Part shown: positions 26,866 through 37,457 of the stretch, in pieces
Position numbering within the stretch: the first letter of the stretch is position 1
Layout: every line of letters starts with the position of its first letter
Assembly (NCBI GenBank): GCA_002937855.1
Contig: PTKS01000005.1
Location: 1-64,000 of the forward strand
Source: Alphaproteobacteria bacterium MarineAlpha5_Bin12
Lineage (GTDB): Bacteria; Pseudomonadota; Alphaproteobacteria; HIMB59; GCA-002718135
Length of the DNA: 64,000 nt
Reading direction: 5' to 3'
Position numbers and translations under genes: made by a program
The notes under the pieces: model-generated
What the model saw: only the letters and a program-made list of their open reading frames with translations
What the model was told of the DNA's origin: nothing
Database searches by the model: none

Positions 26866-27243
26866 ATGAAAAATACTTTCATCAACTTATCCCAAAGACA
26901 ACTAAGGGTTGGGGAAATGGTTAGACAAATAATAAGCAGCTGTTTTCAAAAAGATATATTGAATGAACCTTTATTTTTGAATAATCCCATAACAGTTTCT
27001 AAGGTTAAGATGTCTAGGGATTTAAAAATAGCTAATATTTTTATTATGCCATTAGGTGGAAAAAAAATTAATGAAATTATAGATGTGTTAAATTCAAATA
27101 AATTTGTATTTCAAAAAGAATTAGCAATAAATATAAAAACCAAATTTACACCAAAAATAATGTTTTTTTTGGATGATACTTTTATAGAAGCAGATAAAAT
27201 CAATACTTTACTTTCAAAAGAAAGAGTGAAAAAAGATTTATAA
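26866..27243 (+). CDS. rbfA: Ribosome-binding factor A
   Basis: A 125-residue KH-fold factor for 30S maturation and 16S 5' end processing. The opening SQRQLRVGEMVRQIIS and the middle VSKVKMSRDLKIANIFI are typical of RbfA. It lies 5 bases after infB and 1 base before truB in the standard order. Normal length. Confidence 0.94.
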   Translation: MKNTFINLSQRQLRVGEMVRQIISSCFQKDILNEPLFLNNPITVSKVKMSRDLKIANIFIMPLGGKKINEIIDVLNSNKFVFQKELAINIKTKFTPKIMFFLDDTFIEADKINTLLSKERVKKDL

Positions 27244-27244
27244 A

Positions 27245-28156
27245 ATGTCTAAAATTAATACTGGTTGGTTGAATATATACAAACCAATAAATATAACTTC
27301 ATCAAAAGCAGTATTAAAAATAAAAAAAAAATTCAATTTAAAAAAAATTGGACATGCAGGAACACTAGATCCAAAAGCTGAAGGAATATTACCTATCGCA
27401 ATAGGAAGCACTACAAGAATTATTAATTTCATAGAAAAGAAGAAAAAAATATATCAATTTATAATAAAATGGGGAGAACAAACTAACACTGATGATTCTG
27501 AAGGTGAGGTAATTTATTTCTCAAAAAATTATCCTCAAAAAAAAGAAATTGAAAAAATATTGCCAAATTATTTAGGTACTATACTTCAAAAACCTCCAAT
27601 ATTTTCTGCCATAAAAATTTCAGGTAATAGAGCTTATGATTTATCTAGAAAAAAAATTCAATTTGACTTGAAAGATAGAAAGGTTGAAATATTTGCAATA
27701 AAATTATTAAAGACAATATCTAAAAGTGAAAGTCTTTTTTCAATAACCTGTGGAAAGGGATTTTATATAAGAAGTTTTGCAAGAGATATTGCTATCAAGT
27801 TAGGCACTAGAGGGCACATTAAAACATTAAAAAGACAAGAAGTAGGAATTTTTAATGAAAAAAACTCGATTTTACTGGACGATTTATTAAAAATAGGACA
27901 TTTGTCCCCTGAAATTAAAGGATATTTTAAATCTACAGTAATGCTAGACGACATCCCTGCATTTAATGTGAACGATAGAGAAATATCAGAAATACAGAAG
28001 GGTAAAGAAATTAGTATTTCTAATTTAGAGCACAGTTTTTCTAATGAAGTCAAAACTGAAAATTTAGTTTATGCCCAGAAAAACAAAGAAGTGGTAGCTC
28101 TTGGGTATATAGAGAATAATTTTTTTAAACCTAAAAAAGTTTTATATAAGGAGTAA
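27245..28156 (+). CDS. truB: tRNA pseudouridine-55 synthase
   Basis: A 303-residue enzyme making pseudouridine 55 in the T-loop of tRNAs. Catalytic Asp lies in [19 protein letters not shown] near residue 43; the KxYxF-like substrate segment ([12 protein letters not shown]) and [11 protein letters not shown] are also visible. N-terminal [14 protein letters not shown] is typical. It sits 1 base after rbfA and 2 bases before rpsO. Confidence 0.96.
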   Translation: MSKINTGWLNIYKPINITSSKAVLKIKKKFNLKKIGHAGTLDPKAEGILPIAIGSTTRIINFIEKKKKIYQFIIKWGEQTNTDDSEGEVIYFSKNYPQKKEIEKILPNYLGTILQKPPIFSAIKISGNRAYDLSRKKIQFDLKDRKVEIFAIKLLKTISKSESLFSITCGKGFYIRSFARDIAIKLGTRGHIKTLKRQEVGIFNEKNSILLDDLLKIGHLSPEIKGYFKSTVMLDDIPAFNVNDREISEIQKGKEISISNLEHSFSNEVKTENLVYAQKNKEVVALGYIENNFFKPKKVLYKE

Positions 28157-28158
28157 AG

Positions 28159-28425
28159 ATGTCGATAAAAGAAACAAAAAAAGAATTAATTTCAAAATTT
28201 GCTAATAGTGAGAATGATACGGGATCTCCCGAAGTACAAATAGCAATATTTAATGAAAGAATTAAAAGTCTTACAGAGCATTTGAAAAATCACAAACATG
28301 ATCATCATACAAGAAAAGGTTTAATGGTCTTGGTTGGCAAAAGAAAAAGGTTATTAAAGTATTTATTTAAAAAAGATAAAGAAAAATACCTAACTATCAT
28401 AAAAGACCTCGGAATCAGAGGTTAA
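28159..28425 (+). CDS. rpsO: 30S ribosomal protein S15
   Basis: An 88-residue ribosomal protein binding the central domain of 16S rRNA. It shows the diagnostic [14 protein letters not shown] and the basic [12 protein letters not shown] near the C-terminus. AAGGAG, one of the strongest ribosome-binding sites in the window, precedes the ATG. pnp follows after 43 bases, as in most bacteria. Confidence 0.98.
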   Translation: MSIKETKKELISKFANSENDTGSPEVQIAIFNERIKSLTEHLKNHKHDHHTRKGLMVLVGKRKRLLKYLFKKDKEKYLTIIKDLGIRG

Positions 28426-28468
28426 AGATATATATATTTATTAGAAGGTTATTAGGAAAGGTTAATGT

Positions 28469-30556
28469 ATGTTTAATATAAATAAAAAAGAATTAGATTG
28501 GTGTGGAAAAAAATTAACAATTGAAACAGGAAAAATAGCAAGGCAGGCAGGTGCCTCAGTTGTTGTGACTTATGGAGAAACTACAGTTATGGCTAATGTT
28601 ACTGCTAGTAAGGAAAATAATTCAGAAGCTGATTTTTTTCCTCTAACTGTTAACTATCAAGAAAAATTTTATTCAGTTGGCAAAATACCCGGAGGGTTTT
28701 TTAAAAGAGAAGGAAGACCAACGGAAAAAGAAACTCTTATTAGTAGATTAATTGATAGGCCAATTAGACCATTATTTCACAAGGATTTTAAAAATGAGAC
28801 CCAGGTAATATGTACTGTTCTTTCTCATGATAAAGAAAATGACTCAGATATAGTGGCTATGATTGCAGCTAGTACTGCTTTGACTCTATCTGGCGTTCCA
28901 TTTATGGGACCAATAGGAGCAGTAAAAATAGGGATGGTTAATGGTGATTATATTGTAAATCCAACTTTATCACAAATTAAAGAGTCTGATCTAGAAATTG
29001 TAATTGCAGGAACTAGCAATGGTGTTTTAATGATAGAATCTGAAGCAAAAGAATTGTCTGAAAAAGAAATGTTAGATGCAGTAATTTTAGGACAAGAAAA
29101 TTATAAAACAGTAATTGATGCCATAATAGATTTAGCAAAGAAGGCAGCTAAAGATCCATGGATAATTAATGAAAAAAATCCGGAAATTCAAAATTTAGAA
29201 AAAAAACTTGTAGAAGATTATAAAAATGAATTTGAAAAAGCTTACAAAATTCAAGAAAAACAAGCTAGATCTAATGAATTGGATAAAATTAGGAATTTAA
29301 TTTTAGAAAATAATATCAGTGAAACTATCCCAACAGTTGTTGTAGGTGATATTATTAAAATGATTGAAAAAGATGTTGTAAGAAGTGATTTAATTAAAAA
29401 TAAAAAAAGAATTGATGGAAGAGATACAACTGAGATAAGACAAATAAATTGTGAAGTTGGCGTTCTTGATAGGACTCATGGATCAGCATTGTTTACTAGA
29501 GGAGAAACCCAAGCTTTGGTTGTTACTACGCTTGGAACAGGGCAAGACGAACAAAGAATTGACGCTATAGAAGGAGAATATAAAGAAAACTTTATGTTAC
29601 ACTATAATTTTCCTCCTTATTCGGTTGGAGAAGTTGGAAGAATTGGATCTACTAATCGTAGGGAAATAGGGCATGGAAAACTAGCATGGAGAGCTATTCA
29701 TCCAATGCTACCTAATTCTGAAAAGTTTCCCTATACTTTTAGAGTAGTTTCAGAAATAACAGAATCAAATGGTTCAAGTTCTATGGCAACAGTTTGTGGG
29801 ACTTCTTTATCATTGATGGATGCAGGAGTTCCTATTGAGAGAGCAATTGCTGGTATTGCAATGGGATTAATAAAAGAAAAAGATAATTATATCATTTTAT
29901 CAGATATTCTAGGTGATGAAGATCATTTAGGAGATATGGATTTTAAAGTTGCAGGAACTAAAAATGGAATTACATCATTGCAAATGGATATAAAAATTAC
30001 AGGAATTACTCCTGAAATTATGCAAAAAGCATTAGATCAAGCAAAAGATGGTAGAATGCATATTTTAAATGAAATGAATAAAGCTATAGATAAAAATAGA
30101 GAAAGCATATCAGATCACGCTCCTACTATAAAAACATTAAAAGTTGATAAAGAAAAAATAAAAGATGTAATAGGTAAAGGTGGTGCAGTGATTAGAGAAA
30201 TTCAAGAAACCACTGGAGCTAAAATTGAAATTAATGACGATGGTATAGTTAGTATAGCTGCAGTTGACGCAAAAGCAGGAGAGGCTGCAATAAAGAGGGT
30301 AAAAGATATAGTTGCTGAGCCTGAAATTGGAAAAATTTATGATGGGAAAGTTGTTAAAATTATGGAATTTGGTGCATTTGTAAATTTTTTAGGAAAAACA
30401 GATGGCTTGGTTCATATTAGCCAAATAAAAAATGAAAGAGTTGAGAAAGTTGATGATGTCTTAAAGGAAGGCGATGAAGTAAAGGTTAAAGTGTTGGATG
30501 TTGATGGAAGAGGAAAAATTAAACTATCGATGAAAGCAGTTTTAGAAGAAGAATAA
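28469..30556 (+). CDS. pnp: Polyribonucleotide nucleotidyltransferase
   Basis: A 695-residue 3'-5' phosphorolytic exoribonuclease of the degradosome. Two RNase PH domains are followed by KH ([12 protein letters not shown] near 565) and S1 ([19 protein letters not shown] near 625). The conserved catalytic-region pieces [12 protein letters not shown] and [12 protein letters not shown] are intact. AGGAAAGG precedes the ATG by about seven bases. It closes the nusA-pnp superoperon. Confidence 0.97.
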   Translation: MFNINKKELDWCGKKLTIETGKIARQAGASVVVTYGETTVMANVTASKENNSEADFFPLTVNYQEKFYSVGKIPGGFFKREGRPTEKETLISRLIDRPIRPLFHKDFKNETQVICTVLSHDKENDSDIVAMIAASTALTLSGVPFMGPIGAVKIGMVNGDYIVNPTLSQIKESDLEIVIAGTSNGVLMIESEAKELSEKEMLDAVILGQENYKTVIDAIIDLAKKAAKDPWIINEKNPEIQNLEKKLVEDYKNEFEKAYKIQEKQARSNELDKIRNLILENNISETIPTVVVGDIIKMIEKDVVRSDLIKNKKRIDGRDTTEIRQINCEVGVLDRTHGSALFTRGETQALVVTTLGTGQDEQRIDAIEGEYKENFMLHYNFPPYSVGEVGRIGSTNRREIGHGKLAWRAIHPMLPNSEKFPYTFRVVSEITESNGSSSMATVCGTSLSLMDAGVPIERAIAGIAMGLIKEKDNYIILSDILGDEDHLGDMDFKVAGTKNGITSLQMDIKITGITPEIMQKALDQAKDGRMHILNEMNKAIDKNRESISDHAPTIKTLKVDKEKIKDVIGKGGAVIREIQETTGAKIEINDDGIVSIAAVDAKAGEAAIKRVKDIVAEPEIGKIYDGKVVKIMEFGAFVNFLGKTDGLVHISQIKNERVEKVDDVLKEGDEVKVKVLDVDGRGKIKLSMKAVLEEE

Positions 30557-30574
30557 AAAATAAGAAATAAAATA

Positions 30575-31309
30575 TTGCAAAAATTAAAACTTCCTAAAAT
30601 CATTGGTCACAGAGGTGCATGTGGGTTGGCTCCTGAAAATACAATATCAAGTCTAAAAAAAGCAAGTTCTTTAAATTTATCTTGTGTTGAAGTTGATGTA
30701 AAAATTTCTAAAGATAGTGTTCCAATTTTATTTCACGATGAAAGTTTGGAAAGAACTACTGATGGAGTAGGATTTTGTAATCAACACAACTATTTAGATT
30801 TACGCAAACTAGATGCTGGAAAATGGTTTGATAAAAAATTTGCTAATGAAAAAATTCCATCACTTTCAGAATGCTTAGATTTTTTATATGAAAAAAAAAT
30901 GAACTTAAATATTGAGATTAAACCGAACAAAAAATTTGAATTAGAAAATGTTAAGAATATTGTAAAATTAATTAATAAAAAACCAAAACTACCTAACTAT
31001 TATTTTACTTCATTTCATATAGAATCTTTAAAGTTAATATCTGAGTATTTACCCAATATAAATCGTGGCTTGTTAATTGATAATTATATTTCAAGTATGG
31101 ATGATATATTAATAATGTGTGAAAAATATAGATGTTTTTCAATTGGATTAGATTTTAATATTATTAATAGTGAAATAATAAAATTTTTAAAAAAAAATAA
31201 ATTAATTATTACTGCATATACAATTAATAATATTAAAATAGCTAAAGAATTATTTGATTTAGGTGTAGATTCAATTTTTACTGATAGGCCTGATACAATT
31301 AAGATCTAA
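30575..31309 (+). CDS. ugpQ: Glycerophosphodiester phosphodiesterase
   Basis: A 244-residue GDPD TIM-barrel enzyme releasing glycerol-3-phosphate from glycerophosphodiesters. Catalytic GHRGACGLAPENT near residue 12, EVDVKISKDSVPILFHDE and a C-terminal DSIFTDRPD are all typical. There is no signal peptide, so it is cytoplasmic and UgpQ-like. TTG start at 30575, 18 bases after pnp; no Shine-Dalgarno. No ugp transporter is nearby. The stop overlaps the convergent fabI by 4 bases. Confidence 0.9.
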   Translation: MQKLKLPKIIGHRGACGLAPENTISSLKKASSLNLSCVEVDVKISKDSVPILFHDESLERTTDGVGFCNQHNYLDLRKLDAGKWFDKKFANEKIPSLSECLDFLYEKKMNLNIEIKPNKKFELENVKNIVKLINKKPKLPNYYFTSFHIESLKLISEYLPNINRGLLIDNYISSMDDILIMCEKYRCFSIGLDFNIINSEIIKFLKKNKLIITAYTINNIKIAKELFDLGVDSIFTDRPDTIKI

Positions 31310-32082
31310 ATATTTTTTTTTGGTATTCCAATTATATTATATCCGCAATCAACATATAAGACTTCTCCAGTTACAGCCGAAGATAAATCACTAACTAAGT
31401 AAACAGCTGAATTTCCTATTTCACTTAAATCTGCATTTCTGTTTAATGGAGAATTGTTTTTTGTAAAATTAAATATTTCTCTAGAATTTTTAATTGCCGC
31501 ACCCGACAATGTTCTCATTGGTCCAGCAGAAATAGCATTTATTCTAATCTTTTTAGTTCCAAGATCTATACTTAAATATTTGACACTTGTTTCCAAGGCT
31601 GCTTTGGCTACACCCATTACATTATAATTTGGAATAACTTTTTCACCTCCATAGAAACTTAAGGTTACTATACTTCCACCCTCTTTCATCAAACTTATAC
31701 TTCTCTTTGCTATTTGCGTTAGTGAAAAACAGGATATGTTTAGAGTTTTATTAAAATTTTCAAGAGAAGTATCTATGTAGCGCCCAGCTAGTTCTTCTTT
31801 ATTTGAATATGCTATAGCATGTATAACAAAATCAATTTTACCCCAAGTTTTTAATATTTTATTAAAACATTCATCCACTTCTTCAATTTTAGTAACATCA
31901 CAAGGTAGCAATAATTTTGTATTGATTGTTTTTGCAAGAGGCTCGATTCTCTTATACAAAATTTCATTTTGATAAGTTAGTGCTAGTTCTGCTCCCTGAT
32001 CGCTTAAACTTTTTGCTATACCCCAAGCAATAGAGTGATCATTAGCAATACCAAAAACCAAACCTTTTTTATTTTGAAGCAT
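31306..32082 (-). CDS. fabI: Enoyl-ACP reductase FabI
   Basis: A 258-residue NAD(P)H-dependent reductase for the last step of each fatty-acid elongation cycle. N-terminal GLVFGIANDHSIAWGIA is the FabI cofactor loop, and the Tyr-Tyr-Lys catalytic set lies in YNVMGVAKAALE and the upstream FYGGEK. It is last in the fabA-fabB-fabI operon, one base after fabB, as in many Alphaproteobacteria. Confidence 0.96.
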   Translation of the reverse strand: MLQNKKGLVFGIANDHSIAWGIAKSLSDQGAELALTYQNEILYKRIEPLAKTINTKLLLPCDVTKIEEVDECFNKILKTWGKIDFVIHAIAYSNKEELAGRYIDTSLENFNKTLNISCFSLTQIAKRSISLMKEGGSIVTLSFYGGEKVIPNYNVMGVAKAALETSVKYLSIDLGTKKIRINAISAGPMRTLSGAAIKNSREIFNFTKNNSPLNRNADLSEIGNSAVYLVSDLSSAVTGEVLYVDCGYNIIGIPKKNI

Positions 32083-32083
32083 A

Positions 32084-33292
32084 TTAAATTTTAGAAAAAA
32101 CTAAAGTTGAGTTTGTGCCCCCAAATCCAAAACTATTGGACATAGCTGTATTTATACTTACATTTGTTTTTGTACTTTTAACAATGTTCATATTTTTTGC
32201 CCCTTCATCTAATTCAAAAATATTTGCTGAACCTGCTATAAAGTTATTTTTCATCATTATTAAGCAATATATTGCTTCTTGAACACCTGTAGCGCCTAGT
32301 GAATGACCAGTTAAAGATTTTGTTGAACTCAAAAAAGGAATCGATGATCCAAAAGTTTCTTTTATAGCTTCAAGTTCTTTAGTGTCTCCTACTTTTGTAC
32401 TTGTCCCATGTGTGTTCACATAATCAACTGTATCAGTATTAATTAATGCATTTTTCATACACCTTATTGCCCCTTCTCCAGATGGTTGAACCATATCATA
32501 ACCATCAGAAGTAGCTCCGTAACCAATTATTTCCGCATATATTTTAGCACCTCTTGATTTTGCATGTTCTAATTCTTCGAGCACTAAAACACCTCCTCCA
32601 CCAGCAATCACAAATCCATCTCTATCTTTATCGTATGCTCTTGAGGCTAAGGTTGGTTGATCATTATATTTTGATGATAAAGCACCCATAGCATCAAATA
32701 AAACTGATAAGGACCAATGCAATTCCTCCCCCCCTCCAGCAAAAACTATATCTTGTTTGCCAAATTGAATTAACTCTGTTGCATTTCCAATACAATGGCT
32801 ACTAGTTGAGCATGCTGAACTAATAGAATAATTTACTCCTTTTATTTTAAATGGAGTTGCTAATGTAGCTGAATTCGTACTAGACATCGTTCTTGTAACC
32901 ATGTACGGCCCTACTTTTTTTGATCCCTTGTCTCTAGCGGTATCAGTAGCAAGTAACAAATTTCTTACTGATGGTCCACCAGATCCAACAATTATTCCTG
33001 TTTTATCATTTGATATATCCTTTTCACTTAAACCTGAATCTTTGATAGCATCTTCCATTGCTAAATAGTTATATGCTGCTCCTTCCCCCATAAATCTTAA
33101 AACTTTTCTATCAATTCTTTCTTCTAAATTGATATTAGGTTTTCCATGGACTAAACTTCTAAAATTATATTCTTGATATTCTTCAGCTTTACTTATTCCG
33201 CTCTCTGAATTTATTAAACTTATTTTGACATCTTCTTGATTATTACCAATACAAGAAATTATTCCTATTCCTGTTACTACAACTCTTCTCAT
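32084..33292 (-). CDS. fabB: 3-oxoacyl-ACP synthase I (FabB)
   Basis: A 402-residue condensing enzyme. The nucleophile Cys lies in [14 protein letters not shown] near residue 160, and the two active-site His in [12 protein letters not shown] and TGHSLGATG. With FabA it elongates unsaturated intermediates in the anaerobic-type unsaturated fatty-acid pathway. It starts 8 bases after fabA. Confidence 0.95.
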   Translation of the reverse strand: MRRVVVTGIGIISCIGNNQEDVKISLINSESGISKAEEYQEYNFRSLVHGKPNINLEERIDRKVLRFMGEGAAYNYLAMEDAIKDSGLSEKDISNDKTGIIVGSGGPSVRNLLLATDTARDKGSKKVGPYMVTRTMSSTNSATLATPFKIKGVNYSISSACSTSSHCIGNATELIQFGKQDIVFAGGGEELHWSLSVLFDAMGALSSKYNDQPTLASRAYDKDRDGFVIAGGGGVLVLEELEHAKSRGAKIYAEIIGYGATSDGYDMVQPSGEGAIRCMKNALINTDTVDYVNTHGTSTKVGDTKELEAIKETFGSSIPFLSSTKSLTGHSLGATGVQEAIYCLIMMKNNFIAGSANIFELDEGAKNMNIVKSTKTNVSINTAMSNSFGFGGTNSTLVFSKI

Positions 33293-33300
33293 GATTATTA

Positions 33301-33804
33301 TTATGTTTTAAAAAGCCCTACTTTCATATCTTTAGCACTGTAAATATTTTTTCCATCTACATTCATTAAACCATCTGCAACACCCAAAGTAAGTCTTTTT
33401 AAAACTAATTTTTTTAAAGATATATGATATGTAACTTTTTTTGCTGTTGTTAGAACTTCTCCTGAAAATTTTACTTCACCAACTCCCAAAGCCCTTCCTT
33501 TGCCAGGTTTACCTAACCACCCTAGGTAAAAACCTAATAGTTGCCACATAGCATCTAAACCTAAACATCCTGGCATAACTGGATCATTTTTAAAATGGCA
33601 TTCGAAAAACCAAAGATCAGGCTTGATATCAAGTTCTGCTATAATTTCTCCCTTTTTAAAATCTCCCCCAGTTTCATTTATATTTGATATTCTATCAAAC
33701 ATTAACATAGGAGGATGAGGAAGTTGAGCATTACCTTCTCCAAAAAGAAGTCCTTTTGCGCAGTCAATTAATTGCTGATAAGAAAATTTATTTCCATAAT
33801 TCAT
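33301..33804 (-). CDS. fabA: 3-hydroxydecanoyl-ACP dehydratase/isomerase FabA
   Basis: A 167-residue dehydratase and trans-2/cis-3 isomerase that commits carbon to unsaturated fatty acids. The active-site His is in [18 protein letters not shown], nearly identical to the E. coli stretch, with the partner Asp in LGLDAMWQ. First gene of the fabA-fabB-fabI operon. An Irr/Fur-type regulator often divergent from fabA in rhizobia is absent here. Confidence 0.96.
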   Translation of the reverse strand: MNYGNKFSYQQLIDCAKGLLFGEGNAQLPHPPMLMFDRISNINETGGDFKKGEIIAELDIKPDLWFFECHFKNDPVMPGCLGLDAMWQLLGFYLGWLGKPGKGRALGVGEVKFSGEVLTTAKKVTYHISLKKLVLKRLTLGVADGLMNVDGKNIYSAKDMKVGLFKT

Positions 33805-33834
33805 TAGAAAACAATAATATATGTAAAAAATTAA

Positions 33835-34347
33835 TTAATCAAAGTTTTCGTTATCAAACACCCCCCAAAAATCAGTATTTTTTATCCAGCCTGTATAATT
33901 ATCAATTTTTATTTTACACCAACTATCCTCACATTTATTTATTTTTATAATATTTCCATATCCAATTTTCCCTATAAGTCTTTTATTAGGAGCTAAAAAA
34001 ACTTCAATAAAAGTCTTATCTTTGACAATTCCGTACCTATTATTTGATAGCAAACTTCTGTGCATCCAACCTTCATTATCATCGTGATCCAATACCTTTC
34101 TCCATTGATCACCATAAAACTCAAATTCATCTATGACCATTAAGGGAATATTTTCTCTTATATATTTTAATTTTATAGGATAATCCCTATTCGGACCAAT
34201 TCGGAGATTAGCTTCAGAATTTTTTATACTAACAAATCGAGGAATTTTTTTTCCTGTAATTTCTCCAACCTTGTTATTTGCAAATGATGAAAAGTTAATC
34301 GAGATAAATAATAATATTAAAAATACTTTTATTTTATTAATCTGCAT
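33835..34347 (-). CDS. Exported SH3-domain protein
   Basis: A 170-residue protein with an N-terminal signal peptide (hydrophobic 8-22, ending SFA-N) and two bacterial SH3-like repeats. One is around SEANLRIGPNRDYPI with GWMHRSLL, the second ends WCKIKIDNYTGWIKNTDFWG. Such exported SH3 proteins are common in Alphaproteobacteria and probably bind murein or murein enzymes; no catalytic domain is visible. The start overlaps the moeB-like gene by 19 bases, so it is the last gene of that operon. Confidence 0.8.
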   Translation of the reverse strand: MQINKIKVFLILLFISINFSSFANNKVGEITGKKIPRFVSIKNSEANLRIGPNRDYPIKLKYIRENIPLMVIDEFEFYGDQWRKVLDHDDNEGWMHRSLLSNNRYGIVKDKTFIEVFLAPNKRLIGKIGYGNIIKINKCEDSWCKIKIDNYTGWIKNTDFWGVFDNENFD

Positions 34348-35081
34348 TTTGGATTATTATTAATTTTTATACTTTTTAATTCTATTTTTTTCCCATTAAA
34401 AAAAATCATCTTTGTACTTTTAGATGAATTTTTATTATTTGTTAAATATTCTATTGCTTTAACAGCAGCTAATGTACCTATTATACCAGATGTAGTGCCT
34501 AATATACCTGCTGTTTCGCATCTGGGTAATTCAATTTTTTTTGGGTTAGGAAAAATACATTCTAGACAAATATGTTTCTTCTTATTATTTTTAAACAAGG
34601 TCAAATTTCCATCATAACCCAAAACAGAAGCACTCAATAAAGGTATATTTTTTTTAACACAATTTTCATTTATAGTTAACATTGAATCCCAGTTGTCCGT
34701 ACCATCAATAACAATATCAGTTTTTTTTAAGATTTTAGAGCAATTATTTTTATTTATTTCTTTATTTAATGATAAAAAATTAACATCCGGATAATTTTTT
34801 TTTAGATAATTACTAACACATCTAACTTTATATTTTCCTACATCTTTTACGGAATAAATTATTTGCCTGTTTAAATTTGATAATTGAACTTTATCATAAT
34901 CAACAATTGTTAGTTTATTTAAACCAATAGCTAATAAATACAACAAAGCGGGTATATTTATTCCACCCATTCCAACAAATGTAATATGTGATTTTAAAAT
35001 TAAATTTTGCTTTTCTTCACCAAAATCTTTTAAAATTAATTGTCTTGAAAATTTTTTTATTTGATGATTATTAAATGACAA
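34329..35081 (-). CDS. moeB: ThiF/MoeB-family adenylyltransferase
   Basis: A 250-residue E1-like enzyme that adenylates the C-terminus of a ubiquitin-like sulfur carrier (MoaD or ThiS type). Nucleotide loop FVGMGGINIPALLYL, the NLNRQIIY motif, catalytic-region VIDGTDNWDSM and a Cys in PRCETAGILG are present. The first zinc pair CLEC is there, but the second pair near the C-terminus is reduced to a single Cys in NPKCRLIK. Which pathway it serves cannot be decided because no moaD or thiS lies in the window. It follows dut by 2 bases. Confidence 0.85.
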   Translation of the reverse strand: MSFNNHQIKKFSRQLILKDFGEEKQNLILKSHITFVGMGGINIPALLYLLAIGLNKLTIVDYDKVQLSNLNRQIIYSVKDVGKYKVRCVSNYLKKNYPDVNFLSLNKEINKNNCSKILKKTDIVIDGTDNWDSMLTINENCVKKNIPLLSASVLGYDGNLTLFKNNKKKHICLECIFPNPKKIELPRCETAGILGTTSGIIGTLAAVKAIEYLTNNKNSSKSTKMIFFNGKKIELKSIKINNNPKCRLIK

Positions 35082-35083
35082 TT

Positions 35084-35533
35084 TTATTTTACTCCTGTTG
35101 ATCCAAACCCTCCGGAACCCCTTTTTGTTTTATTTAATGCTTTTTCTTTTTTCATAGAGGCTTTGTAATTTTTTAAAATTACAATTTGAGCTATTCTTGT
35201 TCCTCTTTTTATCACAAACTTTTTTTTACCATGATTTATTAAAATAACTCCTATTTCTCCCCTATAATCTGAGTCAATTGTTCCTGGAGTATTTAAAACT
35301 GTTACGCCATATTTTAAAGCTAATCCTGATCTGGGGCGTATTTGAGCTTCATAATTTTTTGGTAATGCAATTATTAATCCAGTTGGTATTAATTTGTATT
35401 CATTTTTATTTATTGTTATATCTTTTTTATTCGCAGCGTATAAATCCATTCCCGCACTTCCCGGAGTTTCATATTTTGGAATATTCAGTCCTTTAGCATG
35501 ATCTAGTTGTTTTAATTTTATTTTAAGAACCAT
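35084..35533 (-). CDS. dut: dUTP pyrophosphatase
   Basis: A 149-residue trimeric dUTPase preventing uracil incorporation and supplying dUMP. All five motifs are visible: GSAGMDLYA, RPRSGLALK, NTPGTIDSDYRGE, RIAQIVI and the C-terminal RGSGGFGSTG. Its start overlaps the coaBC stop as TAATG, implying translational coupling. dut after coaBC is a frequent bacterial pairing. Confidence 0.97.
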   Translation of the reverse strand: MVLKIKLKQLDHAKGLNIPKYETPGSAGMDLYAANKKDITINKNEYKLIPTGLIIALPKNYEAQIRPRSGLALKYGVTVLNTPGTIDSDYRGEIGVILINHGKKKFVIKRGTRIAQIVILKNYKASMKKEKALNKTKRGSGGFGSTGVK

Positions 35534-36714
35534 TATTTTTTAAAATAATTTATTATTTTATTATTAAGTCTTTTTGCAACATTTAATTTACTCATTTTTG
35601 GCCAATTTTCGTAGGAATTTTTTGTAACATATGTTATTTTATTGTCATCACTTCCAAAAACAATATTATTTTTTGAAATTTTATTAGCTAGTATCCAATC
35701 ACATTTTTTTATTAATAATTTATTTTTTGCGTTTTCTATTAAATTTTTTGTTTCTGCAGCAAATCCCACAACTAAATCTGGTCTTTTTTTCTTAGAGTTA
35801 CTAATATTATATAAAACATCAGGGTTTATCTTTAATTCAATTTTTTTAAAAGATTTTTTTTTAATTTTGTTATAATAGTTTTTAGAAGGTTTAAAATCTG
35901 CTACAGCTGCAGTACAAATTGCAAAGTCAGCAGGAATTAAATCCATAGCAGCTTCATTCATTTGTTTTGCACTATTTATTTTAATTAATTTGACACCAAT
36001 AGGAATATCAAGATTAGTTGGACCGCTGATTAGTTTTATTTTTGCGCCCATCATAGATAAAACTTTTGCTATTGCATGACCTTGCTTACCAGATGAAAAG
36101 TTAGAAATATATCTTGTTGGATCTATATTTTCTATGGTTGGTCCTGAGGTAACAATTCCTTTTAAACCGCTTAAAAAATTTTTTCTGTTAAGAAATAACA
36201 TTAACTCATCTAAAATAAATTTAGTCTGAGAAATCCTCCCTTTTCCGACTTCCCCACATGCCAAGTTCCCATAAATTGGTCCTAAAAAAACAACACCATA
36301 CTTTTTTAATTTTTCTATATTTCCAGTGTTAATAATATTATTCCACATTTCAGTATTCATTGCAGGAGCCATAAAAATTTGCTTGTTTGATGCTAATAAA
36401 GTTGAAGAAGCAAAATCATCAGCTATTCCATTGGCAAATCTAGCAATTATATTCGCACTAGCTGGATAAACAATCACTGCGTCTGCTTTTCTTGTAAGCT
36501 CTATATGAAGCATATTATTATCTTTATTTAAAAAATTCTTGTCAGAAAAAATCCTACATTTTTTAGGTTTATTTATATTTAAGTTTTTTAGTATCGATAG
36601 TCCTGATTTCGTAATTATAATATCTATTTCCAAATTTTTTTTAATAAGTGAATTGATTAATTCATTTAGCTTTTTAATAGCTATTGAACCTGTTGCAATT
36701 ACTAAAATTTTCAT
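35533..36714 (-). CDS. coaBC: Bifunctional phosphopantothenoylcysteine decarboxylase/synthetase
   Basis: A 393-residue bifunctional CoA biosynthesis enzyme. The N-terminal flavin CoaC half has the PAMNTEMW region near 105; the C-terminal CoaB half has SGPTIENIDPTRYISNFSSGKQG and the CTP-binding later part. I take the ATG at 36714, which overlaps the ubiE stop as TAATG and begins directly with KILVIATGS. An in-frame ATG 27 bases upstream lies inside ubiE. The gene ubiB, often between ubiE and coaBC in Alphaproteobacteria, is absent. Confidence 0.95.
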   Translation of the reverse strand: MKILVIATGSIAIKKLNELINSLIKKNLEIDIIITKSGLSILKNLNINKPKKCRIFSDKNFLNKDNNMLHIELTRKADAVIVYPASANIIARFANGIADDFASSTLLASNKQIFMAPAMNTEMWNNIINTGNIEKLKKYGVVFLGPIYGNLACGEVGKGRISQTKFILDELMLFLNRKNFLSGLKGIVTSGPTIENIDPTRYISNFSSGKQGHAIAKVLSMMGAKIKLISGPTNLDIPIGVKLIKINSAKQMNEAAMDLIPADFAICTAAVADFKPSKNYYNKIKKKSFKKIELKINPDVLYNISNSKKKRPDLVVGFAAETKNLIENAKNKLLIKKCDWILANKISKNNIVFGSDDNKITYVTKNSYENWPKMSKLNVAKRLNNKIINYFKK

Positions 36715-37451
36715 TAAATTTTCCATCCTTTGTGGATACAAACAATTCCTCCTAATAAATTTAAGTAAAAAGTTTCCGTGTATCCTATATTGTTTAATTC
36801 TTTTAAAATCACATCTTGTTTTGGAAATTCGTCAATACTTTCTGAAAGATACTTATAAGCATTTTTGTTTTTAGCTATTAATTTTCCCATTAGTGGAATT
36901 GCATTTTTTTTATAATTTTTATAAAATCTTTCAATAAAATCATTTTCAACTTTGCTAAATTCCATACAATAGAATTCTCCACCTGATTTTAAAACTCTAT
37001 AAGATTCTTTAAGAGCTTTTTTTAAATCAGTTACATTTCTTAAACAAAAAGATATTATAAATTTATCAAAAAAATTATTTTTAAAAGGTAATTTTTCAGC
37101 ATTAATATTGATCCAATTTAAATTTTTATTATTTGTTTTTTTATTTTTTCCATATTCTAACATTGATAAATTTAAATCACCCAAAAAAATAGATACAGAA
37201 CTATTTAATTTAGAAATTTTAATTCCTATATCCCCTGTTCCACAACCTATATCTAATACTTTTTGATTATTTTGTATGTTCATCAATCTTATTAATTCAT
37301 TTTTCCACAATCTATGCATCCCAAAACTCATTATATCGTTCATTAAGTCATATTTATTTGCGACATTATTGAATACGTTTTGTACAAGATTAGTTTTTTG
37401 ACTTTTCAATACTTTTTTGTTACCAAATTTTTTACTTAAATTATTAATCAT
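36714..37451 (-). CDS. ubiE: Ubiquinone/menaquinone C-methyltransferase UbiE
   Basis: A 245-residue SAM methyltransferase of quinone synthesis. SAM motif VLDIGCGTGDIG near 68, the NDIMSFGMHRLWK signature near 38, and FCLRNVTDLKKALKE are all typical. It heads the ubiE-coaBC-dut-moeB-SH3 operon. Its start is only 6 bases from the divergent mutM start, so both promoters must lie inside the other gene or transcripts must be leaderless. Confidence 0.95.
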   Translation of the reverse strand: MINNLSKKFGNKKVLKSQKTNLVQNVFNNVANKYDLMNDIMSFGMHRLWKNELIRLMNIQNNQKVLDIGCGTGDIGIKISKLNSSVSIFLGDLNLSMLEYGKNKKTNNKNLNWININAEKLPFKNNFFDKFIISFCLRNVTDLKKALKESYRVLKSGGEFYCMEFSKVENDFIERFYKNYKKNAIPLMGKLIAKNKNAYKYLSESIDEFPKQDVILKELNNIGYTETFYLNLLGGIVCIHKGWKI

Positions 37452-37457
37452 ATTATT

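Noticed and set aside
36726..36740. TGTGGATAC resembling a DnaA box
   Set aside because: Single match with one mismatch inside ubiE coding sequence; no cluster of boxes nearby.
36539..36874. 111-codon open frame antisense to coaBC/ubiE
   Set aside because: Hydrophobic by chance of AT-rich antisense codons; both overlapped genes are well supported.
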